Source: Pseudomonadota bacterium (GTDB lineage Bacteria; Pseudomonadota; Gammaproteobacteria; Steroidobacterales; Steroidobacteraceae). Taken from it: a stretch of DNA of 64,000 nt. The stretch lies in assembly GCA_023433705.1 (NCBI GenBank), contig JAEYUC010000065.1, positions 1 through 64,000 of the forward strand, written 5' to 3'. Under the pieces are notes generated by a model. It was given only the letters and a program-made list of their open reading frames with translations. It made no database searches and was not told the origin of the DNA. The position numbers and the translations under genes were made by a program. This document shows positions 34,711 through 42,788 of the stretch, in pieces; the first letter of the stretch is position 1, and each line of letters begins with the position of its first letter.

Positions 34711-34810
34711 GGTGGGGACAGCGGTGCCCGTGTAAAAAGTGGGGATTTGCGCTGGGTCCGAGCATGGAACCCCTCAATCCCCACTTTTTACACCGGCACC
34801 GCTATCCCCA
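34711..34810. repeat. Palindromic (MITE/REP-like) element, copy 2
   Basis: Inverted arms at about 34711-34752 and 34776-34810 reproduce those of the element at 33058-33167, including the A5 run followed by GTGGGGAT. The left arm has GGGACAGCGGTGCCCG where the other copy has GGGATAGTGGTGCCGG, and the central spacer is shorter and different in sequence. It sits between the divergent starts of the DUF839 gene and the unknown exported protein, so it may also shape their promoters. Confidence 0.85.
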
Positions 34811-34857
34811 GTAAAGTTGCTCGACCCGGACGTAACGTCCGGACAGAGGGGCATCTC

Positions 34858-36075
34858 ATGTTCAAGCGCGCAGCGTTCGCGTTTTCGTTTCTCCTGTGCA
34901 CGGTCGCGATGGGCGCCGAGGAACCACAGTGGCTCAAGGATGCGCAGGCTCGCGAGAGCGAATCGCTGAAAGCCGCCGGGATCACGAGCAAGGATGGATG
35001 GTTCAAGGTCCAGACCCCCGGAAAACTGGTCGGCACCGTCGAGAAACTTGAAGGCTCCTACTCCGTGGAACTCGACGTCGGTGGCGACGCGACCGTGCTC
35101 TGCGAGGTCTATCCGGACGGCATCGACCTCGCGCATGCCCTGCGCCAAACGCTGCTCAACTCCCTCGCGAACATCGAGTCGTCGCAGGGCAAGATCGAAA
35201 TGCGCGCGCTCGAGAGCACCGATGGCGGCGCCTACGGCGCGGTGCCCTACATGAGCCTGGCGTGGGTGTATCGAGTCACCGCCGAGGATGGTCTACGCGT
35301 CGGCGCGCTCAAGCAGGTCGTCATGGAAAAGAACGGCATGGGCATCTATTGCGCGCACAACGACCTGGGCTACACGCAGACGTTCGCGGCGATCGCGCGT
35401 GCGTTCGCGGAATCGCTCGAGTCCCAGGAGCCCGCGCGCAATCCGCATTACGTCGAGATCGCCACCGCGACCATGTCGGGCATGAAGATCGGAGTCGCGG
35501 TCTCGACCCTGGAGCGCGATGCCGATGGCGACATCAAGGCGCTCCAGATCACGTCCCTGCTGGTTCCGACCCAGGACGGCGCCGTGATGTCGCAGGATGC
35601 GACGCACCTCTATTGGCTGCGCCCCAACGGCGAAGTCATCAATGCCGTGAAGTCGGAAGTTTCCAACGGCGAGGTGTCGCACGACCTCGCGCTCAAGTTC
35701 GACGAAGGCCTCTGGACCGTGACCGGCGAGGTGCAGGGCAAGGCCGTGCACACCACGTTGCCGAAAGACTCGCAACCCGGCAACTGGATGACGCAGGCGA
35801 AGCAGCTCCGCGAACTGATGAACCAGCCGGAGCCCATCGGACGCGAACACTCGATCGGCATCTGGCTCGCCGAGAATCCCGAAAAGCTCACCGTCGCGAA
35901 GACGGAGATCCTCTCGAAGCGGGACGATCAGAGTTTCATCGCGCGCTCGGACCTGGGTGGCATCAACGCGGACCTCACGCTCGACAAGTCGAACGGCATG
36001 GCGAGCACGATCGACATCAAGGTAGGCGCCATAAGCATCAAGATGAACCGCGTCTTCGCGAGCGGGACGTTCTGA
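34858..36075 (+). CDS. Unknown exported protein
   Basis: A 405-residue protein I do not recognise. It has a clear signal peptide (KRAAFAFSFLLCTVAMGAEE). The mature part is mixed alpha/beta without low-complexity regions; recognisable phrases are GTVEKLEGSYSVELDVGGDATVLCEVYPDGIDLAHALRQTL in outline, MSGMKIGVAVSTLERDADGD and GGINADLTLDKSNGMAST. There are only a few cysteines and no obvious catalytic motif. The stop overlaps the start of the transglutaminase-like gene (TGATG), which suggests the two act together in the periplasm. ATG 34858 is preferred because it begins the signal peptide; the frame is open upstream into the palindromic repeat. Confidence 0.75.
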   Translation: MFKRAAFAFSFLLCTVAMGAEEPQWLKDAQARESESLKAAGITSKDGWFKVQTPGKLVGTVEKLEGSYSVELDVGGDATVLCEVYPDGIDLAHALRQTLLNSLANIESSQGKIEMRALESTDGGAYGAVPYMSLAWVYRVTAEDGLRVGALKQVVMEKNGMGIYCAHNDLGYTQTFAAIARAFAESLESQEPARNPHYVEIATATMSGMKIGVAVSTLERDADGDIKALQITSLLVPTQDGAVMSQDATHLYWLRPNGEVINAVKSEVSNGEVSHDLALKFDEGLWTVTGEVQGKAVHTTLPKDSQPGNWMTQAKQLRELMNQPEPIGREHSIGIWLAENPEKLTVAKTEILSKRDDQSFIARSDLGGINADLTLDKSNGMASTIDIKVGAISIKMNRVFASGTF

Positions 36076-36863
36076 TGCGGCTACGGGCCTGCAGCGTACT
36101 CGCGGCGCTGGCCGCCTGCGCAGCAGCCGCGGCACCAGCAGCCCTCGCGGCTGACGATCGACCGACGCAACTCGCCCCGCTGCACTTCATTCCGACCGAA
36201 AACCAGTCGATCCATCCCATCGCGGCCGACCGCCCGGCGCGCGTACGGCTCGTCAGCCCGGATGCGCAGGGCCTCGCGGCGGCGCTCGGCGTCAAACTAC
36301 CCGCCGGCGAGTCCTCGTTCGAATACGTCATCGACCAGTACCCGCAGCTGCCCGGCCCCGAGGAACGAACCTGGCTCGAATCGACCTTCGTGATCGATTA
36401 CACCGAGCCCGCGTTCGAACCACTGCGCCAGGAACTCGGCGCACGCAAGACCCGGACGTCGCGCTCCGAGCTCGCGGGATATGTCGCCGGCCTCGTCGAG
36501 GCGAGCGCCGAACGCAGCTGGGATATCGCCTCGGTCGTCGCGAAAAATCGTCGAGGCGATTGCAGCGAACACGCGGTTCTCACCGCCGCGCTCGCGCGAC
36601 TCCAGGGAATTCCCGCGCGCGTCGTCATCGGGGTGGTGCTGGTGTCGGACGAGAACCAGCATGGCGCGTTCGGTCACGCATGGGCCGAGGTACGCGAAGG
36701 CGGCAAATGGAAAGTGGCCGACGCCGCGCTGTTCGACATGAAGCGCGCGACGATTCGTTACATCCCCATCGGCCTGCTCGAGGACGAAGGCATGGGTTAC
36801 AGCATGGATCTCATGCGCGCCATGCGGATCTGGGTCGAACGCGTCGTGGTGCTCGGGCGCTGA
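36075..36863 (+). CDS. Exported transglutaminase-like protein
   Basis: A 262-residue exported protein. The signal peptide (RACSVLAALAACAAAAAPAALA) precedes a transglutaminase/peptidase-like core with catalytic C163 in RRGDCSEHAVL, H201 in FGHAWAEV and D216 in VADAALFD. The family includes papain-like hydrolases and cross-linking enzymes; RGDCSEHA with GIPAR is typical of bacterial stand-alone transglutaminase-core proteins. The substrate is not predictable. It starts at the ATG overlapping the stop of the upstream unknown exported protein (TGATG). It differs from the cytosolic transglutaminase-like protein at 13748 in having a signal peptide and no ATP-grasp partner. Confidence 0.88.
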   Translation: MRLRACSVLAALAACAAAAAPAALAADDRPTQLAPLHFIPTENQSIHPIAADRPARVRLVSPDAQGLAAALGVKLPAGESSFEYVIDQYPQLPGPEERTWLESTFVIDYTEPAFEPLRQELGARKTRTSRSELAGYVAGLVEASAERSWDIASVVAKNRRGDCSEHAVLTAALARLQGIPARVVIGVVLVSDENQHGAFGHAWAEVREGGKWKVADAALFDMKRATIRYIPIGLLEDEGMGYSMDLMRAMRIWVERVVVLGR

Positions 36864-36920
36864 GCGGTGTCGGGTGTCGATTCACGGCGCATTCAGCGGG
36901 CCGGCGCGATACTGCGGGCC

Positions 36921-37463
36921 ATGACGAAACTTGCCCATCGGATCGGGCCCCGGCTGCGAATTTCGGGAATCACCCTTCTCGCGACCCTTGCGATGAGTGC
37001 CGGCGCGATCGCGGCGGATGCCGTGGTCGGGCGCGCCTCGAGCGCCACCGTGCGCGAGCGCGTCGTGAAACTCGTGAACGAGGCACGCGGCCGGGCAAGG
37101 CGCTGCGGCTCGGAGCGTTTCGCCGCCGCGCCGCCGCTCGACGCCTCGCGCAAACTCGACGACGCGGCCGTGAGGCACGCACGCGACATGGCGCGCCGGA
37201 AATTCTTCGACCACGAAGGCGCCAACGGCAGCCAGCCCAAGGACCGGGTGTTACGTGCGGGATACGAGCCGCGCCTCACGGGCGAGAACATCGCCTACGG
37301 CCCCGTGTCGGCCGAGGAAGTCGTCGCCGGGTGGCTCGCGAGCCCGGGGCATTGCGCGAACCTCATGGATCCCAGGTTCAAACACATCGGCGTCGGCGTG
37401 GCGACCGGCTCGAAGCGCGGCGAGATCTACTGGGTGCAGACCTTCGCCGCGCCACGCGGCTGA
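36921..37463 (+). CDS. CAP-domain (SCP/PR-1) secreted protein
   Basis: A 180-residue protein with a signal peptide (RISGITLLATLAMSAGAIA) and a CAP/SCP domain: VVKLVNEARGRARRCG, LDDAAVRHARDMARRKFFDHEG, TGENIAYGP, EVVAGWLASPGHCANLMDPRFKHIGVGV and YWVQTFAA. The usual active-site-like histidines and glutamate (FFDH, GENIA, GHC) are present. Bacterial CAP proteins are extracytoplasmic with poorly known function. A GTG at 36867 would give 18 more residues, but the ATG at 36921 starts a normal signal peptide. It lies about 57 bp after the transglutaminase-like gene and may belong to the same transcript. Confidence 0.9.
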   Translation: MTKLAHRIGPRLRISGITLLATLAMSAGAIAADAVVGRASSATVRERVVKLVNEARGRARRCGSERFAAAPPLDASRKLDDAAVRHARDMARRKFFDHEGANGSQPKDRVLRAGYEPRLTGENIAYGPVSAEEVVAGWLASPGHCANLMDPRFKHIGVGVATGSKRGEIYWVQTFAAPRG

Positions 37464-37478
37464 TCAATACAATGCCGC

Positions 37479-38987
37479 ATGGACTTTTCAGATGACGACC
37501 TGCAGGCCTGCCTGCGGGTGCTGCGCGCCATCGAAGCGGATCGCGCGCACCTCACCGGGCTCACCCGGGAACAACGCCGCGAGCTGCTGACCCTCGCCGG
37601 ACTCGTGGCCAAGCCCGAGCGCCACGATCTCGTGAAGATGGCGAAGGCTTTCCGCCGCGCCGAGCGCGAAGCCGCGAAGGAACAGGACCGCAAGGCCATC
37701 GAACAGGCGGGCCTGCGCGTCCAGCGCCGCTCGCCGGTGTTCGCCCCGCTGTGGCTCGCACCGCCGAAGCCGGAAGAGCGCGAAGAGCAGCCGCGCCTCA
37801 ACAAGGAACGCGATTGCTACGTGTGCAAGCAGCCGTTCTCGAAGGTGCACCGCTACTACGACTCCATGTGCGAGCCCTGCGGCGAGTTCAACTACGCCAA
37901 GCGCGAGCAGACCGCCGACCTCACCGGCCACTACGCGCTGGTCACGGGAGCTCGCGTCAAGATCGGCTACCAGACATCGCTCAAACTACTGCGCGCCGGC
38001 GCGCACGTCGTGGTCACAACTCGGTTCCCGATCGATGCGGCCGACCGTTATGCCGGCGAGCCGGACTTCGCCTCGTTCCGCGATCGGTTGCAGATACACG
38101 GGCTCGACCTTCGCCACTCGCCGAGCGTCGAGCTGTTCACGAAGTTCCTGGGCGAGCGGCTGCCACGACTCGACTACATCCTCAACAATGCCTGCCAGAC
38201 GGTGCGCCGCCCCGCGGGATTCTTCGAGCACCTGCTGGCGCGCGAGGCGGAGTCGATCGACGGATTGCCGTCGCACATGCGGTCCACGCTTGCGGATCAC
38301 GCCGAGCTGCGCCGGATGCTCGCGGCTTCACCCACGCACGGCGCGGGCGCCCTGCTCGTCGCGGAACACAACCCCGGCGAAGGGCTCGTGCACAGCGCCG
38401 CGCTCTCGCAACGCCGCTATCTCGACGAGGACTATCGCGGCGGCGAGGCGCTCTTTCCCGCGAACCGTTACGACGAGGACCGCCAGCAGGTCGACCTGCG
38501 CGAGGTGAACAGCTGGCGCCTGCGCCTGCACGAGGTCGAGACACCCGAACTACTCGAAGTGCAGCTCGTGAACGCCATCGCGCCGTACATCCTCAATGCG
38601 CGCCTCAAGCCGCTGATGCTGCGCACGCCCGGCGCGCACAAGCACATCGTCAACGTCAGCGCGATGGAAGGACAGTTCTATCGCACCACCAAGACCGACA
38701 AGCACCCGCACACCAACATGGCGAAGGCCGCGCTCAACATGATGACGCGCACCAGCGCGCCCGACTTCGTGAAGGACGGCATCCACATGAACGCGGTGGA
38801 CACCGGGTGGGTCACGGACGAGGACCCGGCGGTTCACGCGGCCCGCAAGGCCGAAGAAGGGTTCGCGCCGCCGCTCGACATCATCGACGGCGCGGCGCGC
38901 ATCGTGGATCCGATCTTCTCGGGACAACTAACCGGCCAACACGTGTGGGGTCAGTTCCTCAAGGATTACAAGCCCGCGCCGTGGTGA
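37479..38987 (+). CDS. SDR-family oxidoreductase with N-terminal Cys4 zinc finger
   Basis: A 502-residue cytosolic protein. An N-terminal charged helical region (1-105) is followed by a Cys4 finger, C113-x2-C116 and C131-x2-C134 (DCYVCKQPF; MCEPCGEF). The Rossmann domain starts ALVTGARVKIGYQTSLKLL, a TGxxxGIG variant, with LDYILNNACQT as the NNAG region. The catalytic region reads S394 ... HTNMAKAALNMMT with K416; by alignment with YxxxKAAL the usual Tyr is Thr412, although Y401 is nearby. A large insertion with acidic and basic residues separates the two halves. This is a recognisable uncommon SDR branch that also has eukaryotic members; its substrate is unknown to me. Confidence 0.82.
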   Translation: MDFSDDDLQACLRVLRAIEADRAHLTGLTREQRRELLTLAGLVAKPERHDLVKMAKAFRRAEREAAKEQDRKAIEQAGLRVQRRSPVFAPLWLAPPKPEEREEQPRLNKERDCYVCKQPFSKVHRYYDSMCEPCGEFNYAKREQTADLTGHYALVTGARVKIGYQTSLKLLRAGAHVVVTTRFPIDAADRYAGEPDFASFRDRLQIHGLDLRHSPSVELFTKFLGERLPRLDYILNNACQTVRRPAGFFEHLLAREAESIDGLPSHMRSTLADHAELRRMLAASPTHGAGALLVAEHNPGEGLVHSAALSQRRYLDEDYRGGEALFPANRYDEDRQQVDLREVNSWRLRLHEVETPELLEVQLVNAIAPYILNARLKPLMLRTPGAHKHIVNVSAMEGQFYRTTKTDKHPHTNMAKAALNMMTRTSAPDFVKDGIHMNAVDTGWVTDEDPAVHAARKAEEGFAPPLDIIDGAARIVDPIFSGQLTGQHVWGQFLKDYKPAPW

Positions 38988-39009
38988 ACGTCGCGGTACT
39001 CTCTGCCTC

Positions 39010-40713
39010 ATGAAAGTATCGCGCTGGCTCCTGATCCTGCTCCCGCTGTGCGGCGCCGCCCTGGGTGCGTCGCCGGTCCCCGTGACCGTGCACGCCGATC
39101 GCGTGGTTGGTGAGATCCGCCCCATCTGGAATTACTTCGGCTACGACGAGGCCGGCACCACGCTGACCCGCGAAGGCCGCGACCTGCTGGGAAAACTGAA
39201 CGCGCTCAGCGACGAGCCGATCCGCATTCGCGTGCATCACCTGCTCACCAGCGGCGACGGCACGCTCGCGCTCAAGTGGTCGAGCACCAATGTCTACACC
39301 GAGGACGCCGCGGGGAATCCGCGCTACGACTGGACGCGGCTCGACGCCATCATGGATGAGCTCACGCGGCCCGGCATCGAGCCGTTCGTGCAGGCGAGTT
39401 TCATGCCGCAGGCGCTTTCCTCGAAGCCCGAGCCATATACGCCCACGCTGGTGAAGACAGGATTGCCGCGCGACATGGTGTCGGGCGGCGCGTTCTATCC
39501 ACCCAAGGATTACAAGAAGTGGGAGGCGCTCATCGAGGCCTGGGCGCGCCACAGCGGCGAGCGCTACGGCGTCGAACGCGCCTCTTCCTGGCTGTGGGAG
39601 CTGTGGAACGAGCCCGAGTCGCCTTACTGGCGCGGCACGAAGGAAGAGTACTTCAAGCTCTACGATCACTTCGCCGCCGCGGTGAAGCGCGCGCTGCCGA
39701 AGGCGCGTGTCGGCGGCCCGCACGTGACCGATCCGGGCTGGAAGAACGGCGACGTCTTCATGCGCGAATTCCTCGAGCACTGCCGGTCCGGCAAGAACAG
39801 CGCGACCGGCGGCGTCGGCGCGCCGCTCGACTTCGTGGCGTTTCACGCCAAGGGAACCACGCGTCTCGATGACAAGGGGCGCGTGGAGATGAACCTGCGC
39901 AATCACTTGAAGACCATCGACACCTATGGCCGGATCATCGCGGGTTTTCCCGAGTTCGCGCGGCTGCCTATCTACATCGGCGAGTCGGATCCGGAAGGCT
40001 GCGCCGGCTGTCCGGCGACGCTCGATCCCGAGCGCGACTACCGCCGGACGTCCCAGTTCGCCGCGTACACGGCCGCCTCGTTCATGCGCAAGCAGGACCT
40101 GCTCGCGCGCACCGGCGGAGATCTGCAGGGCGCGGTGTCCTGGGCTTTCACCTTCGCCGATCAGCCCTGGTTCAACGGGCTGCGCGCGCTCACGACCAAC
40201 GAGGTGGCGCTTCCGGTGTTCAACACCTTCGAGTTGTTCTCACGGCTGGGTAACCAGCGCCTGGCCGTCGACGCGCCGTCCATGATCCCGGTCGACGCCA
40301 TCATTGCGGACAGCGTGCGCGGCGAGCCCGACCTCGGGGCCATCGCTTCGGTGGATGAGGCGAAGTCGCGTCTGACCATCCTGGTCTGGAACTATCACGA
40401 TGTCGCCGGCGGCTACGACGATGAGCGGGAAGTGCAGCTCACGGTCGCGGGACTTCCGAAAACCGCGCACGGGACGCGGGCGGTGGAGTATTCGATCGAC
40501 GAACGATCCGGCAATGCGTACACCGCGTGGCTCGCGATGGGGTCGCCGCAGTCGCCGACGAAGGATCAGATTGCCGCGCTGCATGCGGCCGCGAAAATGA
40601 ATGCAGTCCCGCGCGAACTCGAGAAGTCCCCCGCCGGAGACCTGCGGCTGAACCTCGTCATGCCGCGCCAGTCCGTGAAGCTGATCGAAATCGGGCTCGC
40701 GCCCCCGCGCTGA
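39010..40713 (+). CDS. Glycoside hydrolase family 39 (beta-xylosidase-like), exported
   Basis: A 567-residue protein with signal peptide (SRWLLILLPLCGAALGA). The TIM barrel has the GH39 layout: WNYFGYDEAGTTLT near the N-terminus, the acid/base E201 in WELWNEPE and the nucleophile E325 in IYIGESDPEGC. A C-terminal beta-sandwich follows (LTILVWNYHDVAGGYDD, VQLTVAGLPKTAHGTRAVEYSID). GH39 enzymes are retaining beta-xylosidases or alpha-iduronidases; the exact sugar is uncertain. It follows the SDR gene by 22 bp on the same strand and may be co-transcribed, but a functional link is not obvious. Confidence 0.9.
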   Translation: MKVSRWLLILLPLCGAALGASPVPVTVHADRVVGEIRPIWNYFGYDEAGTTLTREGRDLLGKLNALSDEPIRIRVHHLLTSGDGTLALKWSSTNVYTEDAAGNPRYDWTRLDAIMDELTRPGIEPFVQASFMPQALSSKPEPYTPTLVKTGLPRDMVSGGAFYPPKDYKKWEALIEAWARHSGERYGVERASSWLWELWNEPESPYWRGTKEEYFKLYDHFAAAVKRALPKARVGGPHVTDPGWKNGDVFMREFLEHCRSGKNSATGGVGAPLDFVAFHAKGTTRLDDKGRVEMNLRNHLKTIDTYGRIIAGFPEFARLPIYIGESDPEGCAGCPATLDPERDYRRTSQFAAYTAASFMRKQDLLARTGGDLQGAVSWAFTFADQPWFNGLRALTTNEVALPVFNTFELFSRLGNQRLAVDAPSMIPVDAIIADSVRGEPDLGAIASVDEAKSRLTILVWNYHDVAGGYDDEREVQLTVAGLPKTAHGTRAVEYSIDERSGNAYTAWLAMGSPQSPTKDQIAALHAAAKMNAVPRELEKSPAGDLRLNLVMPRQSVKLIEIGLAPPR

Positions 40714-40747
40714 AGCCCGACACGCCTCTTCAGCTCACCGCGTCAGC

Positions 40748-42667
40748 TCACTGCGCGTTGCTCGCGCAGCTCGGGCTGCGCATCGTGCCGACGCATTGCA
40801 CGAGGATCTTGCACTTCGACACGTGCGGCCCGTCCGCCGTGCACGTCGCGTCTCCGTTGATACCGGAGTTGCCGGTGCGGCTGAGGCAGGAAGCCTCGGC
40901 GCGGTCGCGCAGGTACTTCTTGCCGAACTCCTCGCCTTTCACGGTGTTGTAGGTGTCGTTGTAGTTCGGATGAATCATCTCGCAACGCTGCTCCGCGATG
41001 GTGGCCGTCATGGGCCGCGTTGCGCCGGTGTTGACCGGCTGCTGCGAGCGAGCCGCCGCGGCATCACGTTCCGCCTGCGCGCGTGCCTGTCTCTGCGCTT
41101 CCTGCCGCGCTTCGTGCTGGCGCGCGATTTCGTACTGGCGCTCGGTGGCTTCGCGCGCACGGCGCGCATCTTCCGCGCGGCGTGCGTTCTCCTCATCCAT
41201 CCGGCGACGCTCTGCAAGATCGCGTTCGTACGCCGCCTGGCGCGCGGCCTGCTCCAGCGTCGCATCGAGCGCCGCGCGCGAGCGCGCCTCGCTGGCCGAT
41301 GCCGCGGCGTTCGCATCGAGCAACGCCTGGAAGGCCGGGGACACGCCCGGCGCCTCGCGCCGGGGCGGCGTGTACGGCAGTCCGTATTGCTCGGCGTAGA
41401 TCTCCGCCTCGTACGAGTCCGTGTCCTGCGCGAGTTCGGCGAGCACCGCCATGCGTTCCGCGTAGATTTCGGCATCGGTCTTCTTCGGCTGCGACGCCTC
41501 GTACGCGGCCATTCTTCGCTGCGCCTCGCGCATCTCCGCGTGCAACTGGGCGACCGCGGCATCGCTGATGACTGCGTATTCGTACGTCCAGTCGTACTCG
41601 TTGCCGGTGAACAGGCCGATACTGTTGACCATGTGCCCGTAGCTGCGCGCCTTCACGATGCCGCCGTCCGCGATGAGGTCGAGGTTGTGGAACCAGCCGC
41701 CCAACCTGCCGTCCTTCGCCGACACCTCGAGCTTGTTGTCCGCCGGCCATTCCGCCGTGCGATAGAAGCGATGTTCGCGGGGCGCCTCCAGCAGTTCCCA
41801 TTTGCCCGGCTTCTTCTTCGATTCGGCGAGCACGTAACGCCAGTTGACGTGGCCATCGAGAAGCCGGGTCTGGATGGACAGGCTGCCATCGGCGCCGCGC
41901 ACGATATCGAGGAATTCGCCGCGGTCCTTCGAATAGAGATGCTTGCCGACGAATCGCTCGAAGTCGCGGATCGACGCAGGTGGAGGCGGAGCGACGACCG
42001 CAACCGGCGGAGGGGTTGCCGCAACCGCTGGCGTCGAGGCCGCAACCACTGGCGCAGTAGCGGGAACCACCGGCGTCGCGGCGGGAACCGCGGCGGACGC
42101 CGCAACCGATTTGCCCGGCTCCGCGGTCGAGGGCTTCCCGGCCGCCGTTGACGCGACGATGGGCGCACCGCCCGTGCGGTCGTACCAGCCCGTGCTCCGC
42201 ACCTTCACGATTCGGCCCGCGTCATCGAGCTTCACCAGCTCTTCGCGGTAGCGCCCATCGACGATGGACGCGCGCATCGGCGTCTTGATCATTCCGCGCC
42301 GGATCCACAGCACCGAGCCATCCGCGGCGATGCGGCCATCGTAGGTGGCGGCGCCGAGTCCCGAGCCGTAGTACGCGACCAGCTCACCGGGATTCGCGCC
42401 GCGATGGATGATCTGGTCCTTGAATGCCTGGCGCTTCTCGAGAATCGTGTCGTCGCTTGCCCACTGCCATTCAGCGGGCCCCATCGTTCCGTTCCACCGG
42501 TTGCCGACGAGCTGCGCATAGATTCCCCAAACGGCCGGATCCGCGACACGCGGCTCGCCCTGCTGCGCGAAAGTCTGCGCGGCGGTGAGCAGGACGAAAC
42601 CCAGGAACGTCGAAACAAAAGCGGGCCGGCGAGCGCCGCGGGGCGGGGCATTTTCAAGCATGTTCAT
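40748..42667 (-). CDS. Unknown secreted protein with Ala/Pro/Val-rich linker and coiled-coil region
   Basis: A 639-residue protein I do not recognise. After a signal peptide (RPAFVSTFLGFVLLTAAQTFAQ) come an N-terminal globular part (VWGIYAQLVGNRWNG, YYGSGLGAATYDGRIAADGSVLWIRRGMIKTP), a low-complexity linker of Val, Ala, Thr and Pro at about 195-235, and a second related globular part (FERFVGKHLYSKDRGEFLDIVRG, RFYRTAEW). A long charged helical region from about 375 to 575 then shows heptad-like QARAQAERDAAAARS sequence. The C-terminus has four cysteines (QRCEMIHPNYN, ASCLSRTGNSGINGDATCTADG, CKILVQCVG). The two globular parts look like repeats of one domain, resembling lipocalin-like periplasmic modules. 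Start ATG at 42667; a second ATG two codons later is equally good. Confidence 0.72.
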   Translation of the reverse strand: MNMLENAPPRGARRPAFVSTFLGFVLLTAAQTFAQQGEPRVADPAVWGIYAQLVGNRWNGTMGPAEWQWASDDTILEKRQAFKDQIIHRGANPGELVAYYGSGLGAATYDGRIAADGSVLWIRRGMIKTPMRASIVDGRYREELVKLDDAGRIVKVRSTGWYDRTGGAPIVASTAAGKPSTAEPGKSVAASAAVPAATPVVPATAPVVAASTPAVAATPPPVAVVAPPPPASIRDFERFVGKHLYSKDRGEFLDIVRGADGSLSIQTRLLDGHVNWRYVLAESKKKPGKWELLEAPREHRFYRTAEWPADNKLEVSAKDGRLGGWFHNLDLIADGGIVKARSYGHMVNSIGLFTGNEYDWTYEYAVISDAAVAQLHAEMREAQRRMAAYEASQPKKTDAEIYAERMAVLAELAQDTDSYEAEIYAEQYGLPYTPPRREAPGVSPAFQALLDANAAASASEARSRAALDATLEQAARQAAYERDLAERRRMDEENARRAEDARRAREATERQYEIARQHEARQEAQRQARAQAERDAAAARSQQPVNTGATRPMTATIAEQRCEMIHPNYNDTYNTVKGEEFGKKYLRDRAEASCLSRTGNSGINGDATCTADGPHVSKCKILVQCVGTMRSPSCASNAQ

Positions 42668-42788
42668 CGGTGGATCCCTGATCAGGTGATCCCGACTCTA
42701 CGGATAACACGCGACGAATGATGTGATGGAAATTCAGCCGCGAAATTCGTGCCAGCCTTCGTTCCGGGAAACCCCGACCGGGCGACGT

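Noticed and set aside
42000..42120. CRISPR-like or tandem repeats in the GC-rich repetitive stretch
   Set aside because: It is the Ala/Val/Pro linker of the secreted protein; the repeats are irregular codon-level ones without spacers.
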